Of a stretch of DNA of 52,047 nt, positions 44,703 through 52,047 are shown in pieces. The notes under the pieces are model-generated. The model was not told the DNA's origin. It was given only the letters and a program-made list of their open reading frames with translations, and searched no databases. The translations under genes were made by a program, and so were the position numbers. Positions within the stretch are counted from its first letter, which is position 1; each line of letters opens with the position of its first letter. Source of the DNA: Clostridium thermobutyricum (GTDB lineage Bacteria; Bacillota; Clostridia; Ch29); contig JAENYD010000015.1 of NCBI GenBank assembly GCA_016842005.1, positions 1 to 52,047 of the forward strand. Direction: 5' to 3'.

Positions 44703-46058
44703 CTACATCAGTCCCCAGATGGGCAGGAGCCCAAGCATTACTATTACAGTCATTACGTAATGCAAACCTACCCAAATCAAACAGTTCTGGGTAGTCTCTT
44801 TTAATCCGGAATCCGCAATACCCATAGCAGTATACATACAAAGGGCCAAAGGAGGTGTCATACCCTCCATAGCACCAGTCATGACAGGAAGCATACCAGC
44901 CACGAGGAAAGGATTAGCTCCTGCAGCTACCATAATGGAGATAATTGCACTGCCGAATATGGCTGTTTGAGAGGAACCGGGCAAGATCATTCCCAACAGT
45001 GCACAGAACAGCGGAATGAACATAGCCAGTACCACCTTGCTCATGCCCAGGGATGCAATATATTCGCCTATAACCGAGCCAGCCCCCATTGAGGCAAATA
45101 GATTACTGATTGAATAAGCAAAGAAGATGGTAGCACATACTGGAACAATGGATTTTACCTTTTCTGCAAATAAGCCGGCAACAGCCTTTGGCCTTACATC
45201 GGTATGTTTCCTCGAAATGAACATCCCATAAAGAGCCGCAAGGCCGGGAGTAAATATAAGGATACAACTGGACATGCTACCTGCACCGCTACCAAGTCGA
45301 GCTGTAAAGAATGTAGTTTTGAGTTTGGAGTCCAGATAGAAGGGGAGGAATATTATAACAGGAATAAGCAAAGCCTTCCAACCCTTTTTCAGCGTATCAG
45401 CCAACTTGGGGATATCTTCCTTGGCCATCGGTTCAACCTTGTAGTAACGGGAGAAGAAATATAGGGTTATTGCTCTCTGAATAATGAACCAGATTGCAAT
45501 ACCCCACATCAATATCCAGAAGTCGGACATATTGTACTTGTCGGGATATAAAATCTCCAGGCAACCGAAAGCTGCAACGATGCTACCGGCGGGAGGAATC
45601 ATATTGCCCATTGTACTGGCCGACATCTCAACATTGGCCGCCAAATGGCTCGGAAAGCCGGTACGTTTCATTGCCGGGATGGTGAATACGCCGGTGGCAG
45701 CTACATTACCTGCACCCGAGCCCGAAAGGGACCCCATGAAAGTACTGGCAATTAGCGATATATATCCGGCACCGCCTCTGAAACGTCCGAATACGGATAG
45801 TATAACGTCAATAACTGCATCAATCACCCTGGTTCCACCAAATATCTGCGCTACGGCTATAAAAGCCAGAATAGCGTAAAACAATGTGTTGGTAGAGGTT
45901 TTCAGGAGGTATGTGAATATATTTCCCCATTCGTTGGTAATTGCAACCATTACCAGATATCCTACGATCATTGCCTCATAGATTGGACGCTTAAACACTA
46001 CAAATACAACACAAATAGCCACAAGCAGAATACCCAGGTAAATCATTTCAACAGGCAA
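44703..46058 (-). CDS. DctM-like large permease of a TRAP-type transporter
   Basis: 451 residues with about 12 membrane helices. The pattern SLSGSGAGNVAATGVFTIPAMKRTGFPSHLAA, then NMIPPAGSIVAAF and GMILPGSSQTAIFGSAII, matches TRAP large subunits and related DctM proteins. No binding protein is encoded next to it. A TTG at 46058 is suitably spaced after AAGGAG. With AtuA/DUF4387 upstream it probably imports the substrate of that pathway. Between 46059 and 46239 I found no gene or clear promoter. Confidence 0.8.
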   Translation of the reverse strand: MPVEMIYLGILLVAICVVFVVFKRPIYEAMIVGYLVMVAITNEWGNIFTYLLKTSTNTLFYAILAFIAVAQIFGGTRVIDAVIDVILSVFGRFRGGAGYISLIASTFMGSLSGSGAGNVAATGVFTIPAMKRTGFPSHLAANVEMSASTMGNMIPPAGSIVAAFGCLEILYPDKYNMSDFWILMWGIAIWFIIQRAITLYFFSRYYKVEPMAKEDIPKLADTLKKGWKALLIPVIIFLPFYLDSKLKTTFFTARLGSGAGSMSSCILIFTPGLAALYGMFISRKHTDVRPKAVAGLFAEKVKSIVPVCATIFFAYSISNLFASMGAGSVIGEYIASLGMSKVVLAMFIPLFCALLGMILPGSSQTAIFGSAIISIMVAAGANPFLVAGMLPVMTGAMEGMTPPLALCMYTAMGIADSGLKETTQNCLIWVGLHYVMTVIVMLGLLPIWGLM

Positions 46059-46239
46059 AGGTGTTCATCTCCTTTCAGACTACCCCCGGTAAAGAGGGTT
46101 GTATAATACTTGCAGAGATACTAAATACCCTGTCAATTTATCATTATTGCCACATACTGATGTAGATATTTCGTTTGTTTCATAGGTTATTGAACAAATA
46201 AGGTTTAATAAACTGGGACAGCCTGCATAAACATCCTGC

Positions 46240-46566
46240 CTAATCCTCCACCGGTATTTCTACATCAAGAAGGGGTGGATACTGCTGGCATCCGAAAATA
46301 TCACCTTCACCAAAGGAACCGCTAGGAACCAGCCTGTTTATAGTGAACTTAATGGCAAACGCCGGATCAAACTCAACGAAATCGACTATTCTGGATTCGG
46401 GAATGTTAAAAAGCTTTGCAACCTTTTCCCTGCTCAATGCTCCGCTCTTTCTGACCAGTTCATAGTTCTCTTTTTCTCTGAATATAATGTCAAAGGTTAT
46501 TCTGTCAGTACCGGCGTTTTTACTGCGAATGGTTTTTGCCAGATCAACCAGCTTAACTGTTTTCAT
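46240..46566 (-). CDS. DUF4387 family protein
   Basis: 108 residues (KLVDLAKTIRSKNAGTDRITFDIIF, later NRLVPSGSFGEGDIFGCQQYPPLLD). DUF4387 proteins typically sit next to AtuA/DUF1446 genes, as here, and in some proteins the two are fused, so they probably form one enzyme. Strong ribosome site AGGAGGAG. Ends the pair begun by atuA. Confidence 0.85.
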   Translation of the reverse strand: MKTVKLVDLAKTIRSKNAGTDRITFDIIFREKENYELVRKSGALSREKVAKLFNIPESRIVDFVEFDPAFAIKFTINRLVPSGSFGEGDIFGCQQYPPLLDVEIPVED

Positions 46567-46581
46567 TTTGCTCTCCTCCTC

Positions 46582-47952
46582 CTATTCGCCGATTTCTGTA
46601 ATATGAACCTGGAACAGTTCCATCGGGTCATCCACAGTCACCGTATGATTCATAGTCCATTGATAAGCAGGGGACGCTTCCAGCACCTCATCAAGTACAA
46701 AGGCCGCTGTGCCGGCGGTACCTTTAACTTCAGGCAGCCTGGCATAGAATATCTGTCGCATACCAATCATGGTAACCTCTTCGGCCACTTCCTTTGTGGG
46801 TGCAACACCTTCAACGATAATCATAAGCTCATGGGATTTGATTTCCTTAACGGGCTCCAGGTCACCCATAACACCGTTTTTACCGAAAATTCTATAACTG
46901 AGTTGATATTCTTTGCCGGCAAACCTCTCTTCCACCTGGTCCCTGGCCCATTGGATGACCTCATCGATATGTTTGATGGTATACGGGTCACGTATACCGG
47001 CCATACCCAGATAACGCTCTCCGACTTTGCCCGAGCCTTCCAGCTTGATTTTCATTTTTCCTTGTATGGGGATAAATCTGGCACCGGTTATACGACAGGT
47101 CTTCTCATCGTACTGCTCATACACACAATCCCTCATATCCAGCATACCGCCGGCAACATGTTCGTAGTAGGGATTTGACCTTTCATACATGGCGTGCCCT
47201 GCCACCGAAGCAACGGTACATCTCTGATCTGGATGCATGGCTGTAACCTTTACATCATCCCTGGTAATGGTGCCTATTACCGTCTCTTTTGCTCCATAGG
47301 GCTCTGCACAAAAGGAGGCGCACTCCAGCACCTTCCCGCAGTAGTAGGCTATGTTCTCCGGGAAACCCTCGTATATAGCCGGTGCTGCAAACACGCAGGC
47401 ATCACTGGAACGTCCACCGATGATAACGTCAGCACCCATTTCCAGCGCCTTTATAAAAGGATGTACGCCTGCTACCGCCACAATACGGTCGGTTTTGTCC
47501 AGTTCCTCTATAGTTAGGTTGTTTCTGCCGTCCAGCCCTTCTATGACCTCACCGGCTTCCATCTTTTTGTAGAGATATGCCTTATCCACTTCTGAATAGA
47601 AATAAGCCAGTTTGAACTTTTTCATTTTATGCTTTTGGGCAATTTCCCTGATAAAATCGACATACATATCCACCCGGCTGTTGCTGCCGGTATCTCCCGC
47701 AGAACCGATAATCATGGGGACCCCCTGCTGGCGGGATGCAAGCAGCATAAGCTCCAGGTCGTGTTTCTGCCATTCATGATGGCTGGCACATTTGTCTGCT
47801 CCCAAAGGAACAGGCCCGATATCATCACTGCCCGAATCGCAGCAGTAATAATCCGGCTTTGTCCTGGCGCCAATCCAGAAGCTTTCCTCCTTTGTCGGGG
47901 CAAACCCCAGATGGCCGTTGGAGCAGTGAATCCTCAGCGTTTTCTTCTGCAT
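46582..47952 (-). CDS. AtuA-like protein (DUF1446)
   Basis: About 456 residues resembling the acyclic terpene utilisation protein AtuA (TLRIHCSNGHLGFA, DYYCCDSGSDDIGPVPLG, GSAGDTGSNSRVD, DVIIGGRSSDACVFAAPAI). In Pseudomonas atu genes act in citronellol and geraniol breakdown; many anaerobe homologues have unknown substrates. The ATG at 47952 is 8 bp after AAGGAGG. The longer frame to 48027 would overlap the candidate sigma-54 promoter at 48011-48026, which argues against it. Confidence 0.88.
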   Translation of the reverse strand: MQKKTLRIHCSNGHLGFAPTKEESFWIGARTKPDYYCCDSGSDDIGPVPLGADKCASHHEWQKHDLELMLLASRQQGVPMIIGSAGDTGSNSRVDMYVDFIREIAQKHKMKKFKLAYFYSEVDKAYLYKKMEAGEVIEGLDGRNNLTIEELDKTDRIVAVAGVHPFIKALEMGADVIIGGRSSDACVFAAPAIYEGFPENIAYYCGKVLECASFCAEPYGAKETVIGTITRDDVKVTAMHPDQRCTVASVAGHAMYERSNPYYEHVAGGMLDMRDCVYEQYDEKTCRITGARFIPIQGKMKIKLEGSGKVGERYLGMAGIRDPYTIKHIDEVIQWARDQVEERFAGKEYQLSYRIFGKNGVMGDLEPVKEIKSHELMIIVEGVAPTKEVAEEVTMIGMRQIFYARLPEVKGTAGTAAFVLDEVLEASPAYQWTMNHTVTVDDPMELFQVHITEIGE

Positions 47953-48010
47953 AAACATTGCCTCCTTAAACAGTTTATAGTAATTATTAAATGTCTCGCC
48001 ATAATACATA

Positions 48011-48026
48011 AGCATATTCCATGCCA
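48011..48026 (-). promoter_or_regulatory. Candidate sigma-54 promoter of the atuA operon
   Basis: On the minus strand TGGCAT-GGAAT-ATGCT, which matches TGGCAC-N5-TTGCW at all invariant GG/GC positions with correct 10-bp spacing. It would start transcription about 45 bp before the AtuA start codon. Between this site and 48373 there is only the repeat element at 48142-48210 and REP-like sequence. Confidence 0.6.
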
Positions 48027-48141
48027 AAATAACAACACGACTAATAACACGGTCAGAAGATAAAAGCGATTACAATCGTTTCGGATGACTGTATAATTTT
48101 TAGACTATATTCAATAAATGCTGCCTAAAAATACGGCAACA

Positions 48142-48210
48142 CTTCAAGTGGGACTTTCAATCCCATCTGAAGCTTAAAAACCCTTGTCCAGGGACGTAGC
48201 ACCGCTTATG
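48142..48210 (+). repeat. Dispersed hairpin element, copy 2
   Basis: CTTCA-a-GTGGGA-ctttcaa-TCCCA-tc-TGAAG hairpin followed by TCCAGGGACGTAGCACCGC. Same order and spacing as copy 1 at 16232-16300: about 67 nt, one-base length difference in the loop. The changes keep the stem paired. Confidence 0.65.
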
Positions 48211-48216
48211 TTTAGC

Positions 48217-48300
48217 TGGGGACATTCCGATGGGGACATTCCTGTCCGCAGAGGAATACCGGGACTTCAGCAGGCGTGTCCCCTGACCTCTGACAGGACG
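48217..48300. repeat. REP-like GGGGAC repeats
   Basis: TGGGGACATTCC occurs twice, 14 bp apart (48217-48228 and 48231-48242), followed by CTGTCC and the segment GTGTCCCCTGACCTCTGACAGG. Contents match the GGGGAC/GTCCCC repeats at 11154 and 39861. No coding potential. Confidence 0.5.
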
Positions 48301-48373
48301 GGAGTATCAGCGGCGCCAGCCATCGGATAAACACCGCATTTACTGGACATGCAATTTATTTATTGCAAGATTA

Positions 48374-48892
48374 TCATTCTGATACCATTTGCTCATAAAC
48401 ACTGTCAAATTCAAAAACTATATCGGAACTTAACTCAAGTATCTCATTGTAAAAAGCTCTGTGCATGTCTGATAAAGACCGTCGGGATGCATTCTGCATA
48501 TAACTTTTATTGATTTCTATCATAGATATGTACTCTTCTATTTTGCTTACAAGTAATTTTATTTTCTCATTAATACTATCCAGCCCTTTGTCCTGTAGCT
48601 TGCACTCGTTCATTTCTGCGACACATGAAAACACTTCCTGCTTCCCGGATTCAAATTTGTCCCAAAAATTATTGTCCGCTTCATCTTGCTGCCCGATATT
48701 TTTATCCACCAGCCTGGCCAGCCCGGTAAAACTCGTAACCAGCTTGTTATAGCTTGCAACTACATCATTATATTCATTGATGCTTATAACGTTAGACTTG
48801 AGGTTCCCATACTCCTCAATCCTGCATCCACATACCACAGTAATTATCACTGCCGTTATCAAAAAAAACAACAGGAATCTGATTCTAGGCAT
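48374..48892 (-). CDS. Predicted lipoprotein of unknown function
   Basis: 172 residues. Signal peptide with lipobox VVCGC, then a helical body (NEYNDVVASYNKLVTSFTGLARLVD ... SVYEQM). GGGGGA precedes the ATG. It follows the symporter gene by 14 bp and is therefore in the same operon, but helical coiled lipoproteins of this kind are not recognised as transporter parts. It may be a sensory or envelope accessory. Confidence 0.75.
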   Translation of the reverse strand: MPRIRFLLFFLITAVIITVVCGCRIEEYGNLKSNVISINEYNDVVASYNKLVTSFTGLARLVDKNIGQQDEADNNFWDKFESGKQEVFSCVAEMNECKLQDKGLDSINEKIKLLVSKIEEYISMIEINKSYMQNASRRSLSDMHRAFYNEILELSSDIVFEFDSVYEQMVSE

Positions 48893-48906
48893 TGCACCGG
48901 TCCCCC

Positions 48907-50319
48907 TTAAATATCCAGACCCCTAACCTTCGCATCCCTTCTCCTGAAAATGCTGCTATAAATAACGGTAGAAACCAGTGCCACTATGACAGAAGCGTAT
49001 GTTTCGGTTAGCATGGGGCTGATCGGGTAGTACCCGTATACCGCTTTGTAAACCACCCAGAAAAGACCCACCAGGCTGGTGGTAAGCATCGCCCACACCG
49101 CACCTTTGGAAGATATACCTTTCCAGTATATGGCCAGCAATATCACCACAAACAGTGACCCCCTGAGGGTGTATGCGAAGTAAACTATATCAAGCACCCT
49201 TGTACTGCCGTACATTAATATTGCAATCACTATACACAACACACCGGACAGGCCCGTGGTCACTCTTGAAACCAACAACAACTGCCCGTCGGTAGCATCC
49301 GGTTTAAATACGCGCTGATACATGTCCTTGGTAAACATAGTACCCGAAGCAAGTATTATCGGGGATATAGTTGAAAGAATAGCTGCCATTATAGAGGCCA
49401 GTACTATCCCCCCTGCAACGGGTTGCAGATTCATCATAAGAGTAGGCAAAGCCAGTTTGGCATTGGCAATGTTGGGGAAATTAACCCTGGCAGCCATACC
49501 CAGCAATGCTGTAAGAATACCGAAAGGTGCTACTACAAACGCGGTTATAACAGCGGACTTTTTTGCAACATTAACATCTCGTGCAGCAAGTATAGGTTGT
49601 ATTCCCGCCTGGGCAGTACAGGCCCCCAGTATGGAAGCTATTATCCAGGAAGAAACCTTTGGCATTCCAATACCAAACCATGCAAAAAACGGGTTAGCCG
49701 GCAGGGCTATTCTGAGAGCCTGCAGCCCCCCCATATCCGAACTAACCATTATAAGTGCCATGATGCTTCCTCCGTACATAGTTATAATGTGCATAATATT
49801 TGTGTATCCTACCGATGTCATCCCTCCTGCCAGTGTGTACAATATAAAAACAATACCCAGTGCCATAACGGATAGCTTATAATCCAATCCCAGCACAGTT
49901 ACCCCCAGGGTGCCTGCGGCAATAACCTGTGCCGTACCAACAGCTATCATAACAAATATAAGCAACGCGCTGGCTACTATCCTTGCATTTACACCTATAA
50001 ACCTTTCCACTATTCCCGGTACTGTAACCGAATCCAAACTCCTATAAAGCTTTGCAAAAAACAATGCAAGCACCATTACCCCGATAGCATTGGCTATTGT
50101 ATACCACGCCCCTGAAATACCATAAACGTACCCGTATTCTGAAACTCCGGTGGTGGATGTCCCTCCAAGCCACTCACCGGTGCCTGCGGCGACACACATT
50201 AACACTCCCAGGCCGGCCCCATGGAATGCACTGGACCCTCTGGACTTTCTCTTTGCAACTACACCTATTATTACTGTTATCAGAAGATATGCTACTATTA
50301 CGAGAAATTGAACAGACAT
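48907..50319 (-). CDS. Sodium:solute symporter family protein (second copy)
   Basis: 470 residues with about 13 helices and SSS signatures (AYLLITVIIGVVAKRKSRGSSAFHGAG, GTGEWLGGTSTTGVSEYGY, ILAARDVNVAKKSAVITAF). The putative substrate is an organic acid or similar. ATG at 50319 follows GAAGGAGAGG. First gene of the block-1 operon, with a candidate sigma-54 promoter 150 bp upstream. Confidence 0.9.
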   Translation of the reverse strand: MSVQFLVIVAYLLITVIIGVVAKRKSRGSSAFHGAGLGVLMCVAAGTGEWLGGTSTTGVSEYGYVYGISGAWYTIANAIGVMVLALFFAKLYRSLDSVTVPGIVERFIGVNARIVASALLIFVMIAVGTAQVIAAGTLGVTVLGLDYKLSVMALGIVFILYTLAGGMTSVGYTNIMHIITMYGGSIMALIMVSSDMGGLQALRIALPANPFFAWFGIGMPKVSSWIIASILGACTAQAGIQPILAARDVNVAKKSAVITAFVVAPFGILTALLGMAARVNFPNIANAKLALPTLMMNLQPVAGGIVLASIMAAILSTISPIILASGTMFTKDMYQRVFKPDATDGQLLLVSRVTTGLSGVLCIVIAILMYGSTRVLDIVYFAYTLRGSLFVVILLAIYWKGISSKGAVWAMLTTSLVGLFWVVYKAVYGYYPISPMLTETYASVIVALVSTVIYSSIFRRRDAKVRGLDI

Positions 50320-50467
50320 TTTTTGTATCCTCTCCTTCTTGTCAATTTATCTGCAAATAGGCCCGCTATCACAAGCTCAATATATAACTCAAGGAGAAAT
50401 GTTGTCGATTTTTTATACACGTGTCGCTCAAAAGAATGCTTGGGCATATTTAAATACCCGTCTTCCC

Positions 50468-50483
50468 TGCAGGCACTGTTCCC
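50468..50483 (-). promoter_or_regulatory. Candidate sigma-54 promoter of the symporter operon
   Basis: On the minus strand GGGAAC-AGTGC-CTGCA, matching TGGCAC-N5-TTGCA at 8 of 11 defined positions with invariant GG and GC and correct spacing. It would give a leader of about 140 nt before the symporter. Elsewhere in 50320-50884 there is only the selC-terminator copy at 50731 and the promoter of the toxin-antitoxin pair. Confidence 0.5.
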
Positions 50484-50730
50484 CGTATAATATTGATTGT
50501 GACATTAACAGGACAATTGCAAAATTTGTGTGAATAAAAGGTTTGTTTTATTATTTCAGGAGCAAAAAATATGCCATAGTGAAGCGACCGGCTTTAAACT
50601 ATAATAATATCAGCAAATTCAATTCAGAAAGGCTCTTATATTGTGAGTATTGTGAGTGGAAGGAAACTTAAAATAAATAGTATTGTTCTTACGAAGGCCT
50701 TGAGAGCCCTCACAAACCATATCCGGTAAT

Positions 50731-50762
50731 AAAAAAAGGCCCCCGAAACCTCGGAAACCCTT
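50731..50762. repeat. Third copy of the selC terminator sequence
   Basis: AAAAAAAGGCCCCCGAAACC and CGGAAACCCTT match the selC terminator (51795-51822) closely and the copy at 31109. Here no tRNA sequence follows and no gene ends here, so it looks like an orphan fragment left by a rearrangement at selC. Confidence 0.65.
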
Positions 50763-50820
50763 CAAATATCTTTGTGGAACTTTTCTATATAGTGTTCACT
50801 AAATTATTTTGTTATAGTAA

Positions 50821-50854
50821 TTGCGTTTTTACGTTTTTACGTATATACTGTAAA
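50821..50854 (+). promoter_or_regulatory. Promoter and dyad of the AbrB/RelE-type operon
   Basis: TTGCGT (50821-50826), 17 bp, TATACT (50844-50849). The dyad TTTAC-N9-GTAAA (50836-50854) straddles the -10, fitting autoregulation by the antitoxin. Confidence 0.55.
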
Positions 50855-50884
50855 TACACAAACACTGAGGAGGTGTAAAAAATA

Positions 50885-51175
50885 ATGGGTATGGCTAAGT
50901 CTTACAAGGTCTCTGTGCAAAGAAGAAACTTAATCACACTGCCAAAGGAAATAAGGCAAAAACTCAATATTTCGGAAGGAGATATGCTTAATATACACAT
51001 AGATAATAACAAAATCATCATTGAACCATATAAATTGGTTCCCTCAAGCCAGGCATATTTCTGGAGTAAAAAGACCCAGGAAGATATGCTGGAAGCCAAG
51101 AAAGACGTTAAAAATGGTAGGGTTCGTGAGTTCTCAAATTTAGATGAATTTCTGGATGGTTTAGAAGATGACTAG
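50885..51175 (+). CDS. AbrB/MazE-type antitoxin
   Basis: 96 residues. N-terminal swapped-hairpin AbrB domain (YKVSVQRRNLITLPKEIRQKLNISEGDMLNIHIDNNKIII), with a C-terminal acidic stretch (REFSNLDEFLDGLEDD) of the kind that masks toxins. A second ATG at 50891 is possible; GAGGAGGTG lies upstream. Overlaps the toxin gene by 8 bp. Confidence 0.88.
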   Translation: MGMAKSYKVSVQRRNLITLPKEIRQKLNISEGDMLNIHIDNNKIIIEPYKLVPSSQAYFWSKKTQEDMLEAKKDVKNGRVREFSNLDEFLDGLEDD

Positions 51176-51449
51176 GCAGTTTAGATCTACCCGTAAGTTT
51201 GACAAACAGTTTAAATCTCTTGATAAGAAAACCCAGCAACAGGCTGCTAAAGCTATTGAATTGTTTATTAAAAACCCTACCCACCCTTCCCTTAGGTTTA
51301 AAAGAATACAAGGCACAAATAACTTTTTTGAAATATCAGTTAACATGTCAGTAAGGATTATTATTGAAGTTGACAAGTCCGCAGATAATAATCAAATGAA
51401 CACACTCTATGTCATAGGAAGATACGAAGAAGTTTTTCCCCCTAAATAA
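51168..51449 (+). CDS. RelE/ParE-superfamily toxin (YafQ-like)
   Basis: 93 residues (RQFRSTRKFDKQFKSLDKKTQQQAAKAIELFIKNPTHPSLRFKRIQGTNNFFEISVNMSVRIIIEV ends in a typical RelE-fold strand series; late HxxxY-type VIGRYEEV). Likely an mRNA endonuclease restrained by the preceding antitoxin. The stretch 51450-51794 holds no recognisable gene. Confidence 0.85.
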   Translation: MTRQFRSTRKFDKQFKSLDKKTQQQAAKAIELFIKNPTHPSLRFKRIQGTNNFFEISVNMSVRIIIEVDKSADNNQMNTLYVIGRYEEVFPPK

Positions 51450-51794
51450 ACTCATTACGTGATCCTAAAACTTTTCTTAATTCCGGCGTTGTCGTATAGC
51501 TTTGGAATTTACTATTACTCCCCTTCTTTGTAAATCGAAATAATATTTGCTGCTCCGTCAAAACCCTACAGGCTCCCACATGTAACGCTGATGCCCTATG
51601 CGACGCAAAGCCGGTAGACGCGCTGGTTGTCCAACGCACCCCGCACAGATATAATCTGATTTATTTGTCCTTTCTGGCCCGAAAGCCATTTCCGGAGTTT
51701 AACATAGCGCAATTAGAGTATTAAGATTTACATTTTACATATTACCATTGGGCATTTATTATTATCTTCCTTGTAACACAGCAAATCGCAAATT

Positions 51795-51822
51795 AAAAAA
51801 GGCCCCCGAAATCTCGGAAACC
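51795..51822 (-). terminator. selC terminator
   Basis: On the minus strand GGTTTCCG and CGGGGGCC pair with G-U wobbles around a short loop and are followed by TTTTTT. Confidence 0.7.
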
Positions 51823-51835
51823 CTTTTATTCTCTA

Positions 51836-51933
51836 TGGCGGGAGTATGTGAGAATCGAACTCACCCCGGACGCTACCAACGCCCAGCGACTGGTTTTGAA
51901 GACCAGGAGGCACACCAGCGCCCATCTACCCCC
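51836..51933 (-). tRNA. selC: Selenocysteine tRNA (anticodon UCA)
   Basis: 98 nt with encoded CCA. The acceptor starts GGGGGTAG and ends ATACTCCC-G-CCA (one mismatch at the eighth pair). It has an extended six-base-pair D stem, anticodon stem CTGGT/ACCAG with loop CTTCAAA (anticodon TCA), a long variable arm (TCGCTGGGCGTTGGTAGCGTCCGGG) and T arm GTGAG-TTCGATT-CTCAC. It reads UGA as selenocysteine, so the genome should encode selenoproteins and SelA/SelB/SelD; none is evident in the window. Confidence 0.93.
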
Positions 51934-51946
51934 ATTTACGCATTGT

Positions 51947-51975
51947 ATTATAACATGATGATAAATACATTTCAA
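51947..51975 (-). promoter_or_regulatory. selC promoter
   Basis: On the minus strand TTGAAA (51970-51975), 17 bp, TATAAT (51947-51952), 13 bp before the tRNA 5' end. Right of it, to the window end, no other feature was recognised. Confidence 0.75.
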
Positions 51976-52047
51976 CTATCCCGGGGTGTAGCGTCTCTTT
52001 TCACATTTAGTGTTCCAATAAATTACCAACACAATTGAATCAAGCAG

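Noticed and set aside
51442-51639. 65-codon minus-strand frame left of selC
   Set aside because: No ribosome site and unnatural residue make-up; it overlaps the toxin gene end and looks like non-coding repeat sequence.
51836-51933. In-window selenoprotein gene served by selC
   Set aside because: No gene in the window appeared to be interrupted by an in-frame TGA followed by family-matching sequence; the only interrupted gene found (hicA) is a frameshift ending in TAA.

Overview
The window looks like a chromosomal segment of an anaerobic, metabolically versatile member of the Bacillota (class Clostridia). The grounds are strong AGGAGG-type ribosome sites, frequent TTG/GTG starts, DtxR-controlled feoAB, an AOR-family (tungsten/molybdenum) oxidoreductase, a SpoIIE-type phosphatase, TAXI-TRAP transport and a selenocysteine tRNA. 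I cannot name the species. No rRNA, CRISPR array, intact insertion sequence or integrase was seen.

Left part (1-31 kb): a mosaic of regulators, transporters and housekeeping accessories. It starts with a LytTR response regulator, a HigBA-type toxin-antitoxin pair and a decayed second LytTR fragment. An ECF sigma factor operon with a membrane partner and a large TPR protein follows. Then come a TetR-controlled HlyD/ABC-ATPase/ABC-2 exporter, a NifU-like scaffold, a C-GCAxxG-C-C protein, a small-protein/retropepsin pair, and the stub of a helicase-like gene ending in a perfect 29-bp inverted repeat. Next are a YyaL-type thioredoxin-domain protein, a BlaI/M56 regulatory pair, feoAB with a divergent DtxR-type regulator, an alanine-dehydrogenase-like protein, FtsH, a subtilisin-like protease followed by three unrecognised small proteins, a MASE3-SpoIIE phosphatase, a sodium:solute symporter and a DUF362 ferredoxin-like protein. 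A HicAB cassette with a frameshifted toxin gene ends this part.

Right part (31.1-51.9 kb): this block is bounded by an intact selC (tRNA-Sec, minus strand, right end) and a degenerate copy of the selC 3' end plus terminator at 31.1 kb in the same orientation. That is the layout expected of an old island inserted at selC. Nearly everything inside points leftward and forms two catabolic and transport blocks around a sensor kinase/NtrC-type regulator pair. Block 1 (50.3-43.1 kb) holds an SSS symporter, a lipoprotein, AtuA (DUF1446), DUF4387, a DctM-like permease, a two-helix membrane protein and an MFS transporter. Block 2 (39.6-32.0 kb) holds a GntR repressor, a fused TRAP permease, an HMGL-type synthase, a DUF6282 amidohydrolase-like protein, an AOR-family oxidoreductase and a TAXI binding protein. 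Candidate sigma-54 (-24/-12) sites precede the symporter and atuA genes, which fits control by the adjacent NtrC-type activator. Block 2 has a strong sigma-70 promoter overlapped by a palindrome suited to the GntR protein. The substrate of neither block is evident; together they look like an undescribed carboxylate or isoprenoid-like acid uptake and degradation module.

Small repeats are common: a paired ~67-nt hairpin element (16.2 and 48.1 kb), several REP-like GGGGAC/GGACGG sequences, and a ~230-nt GC-rich structured element beside HicAB.
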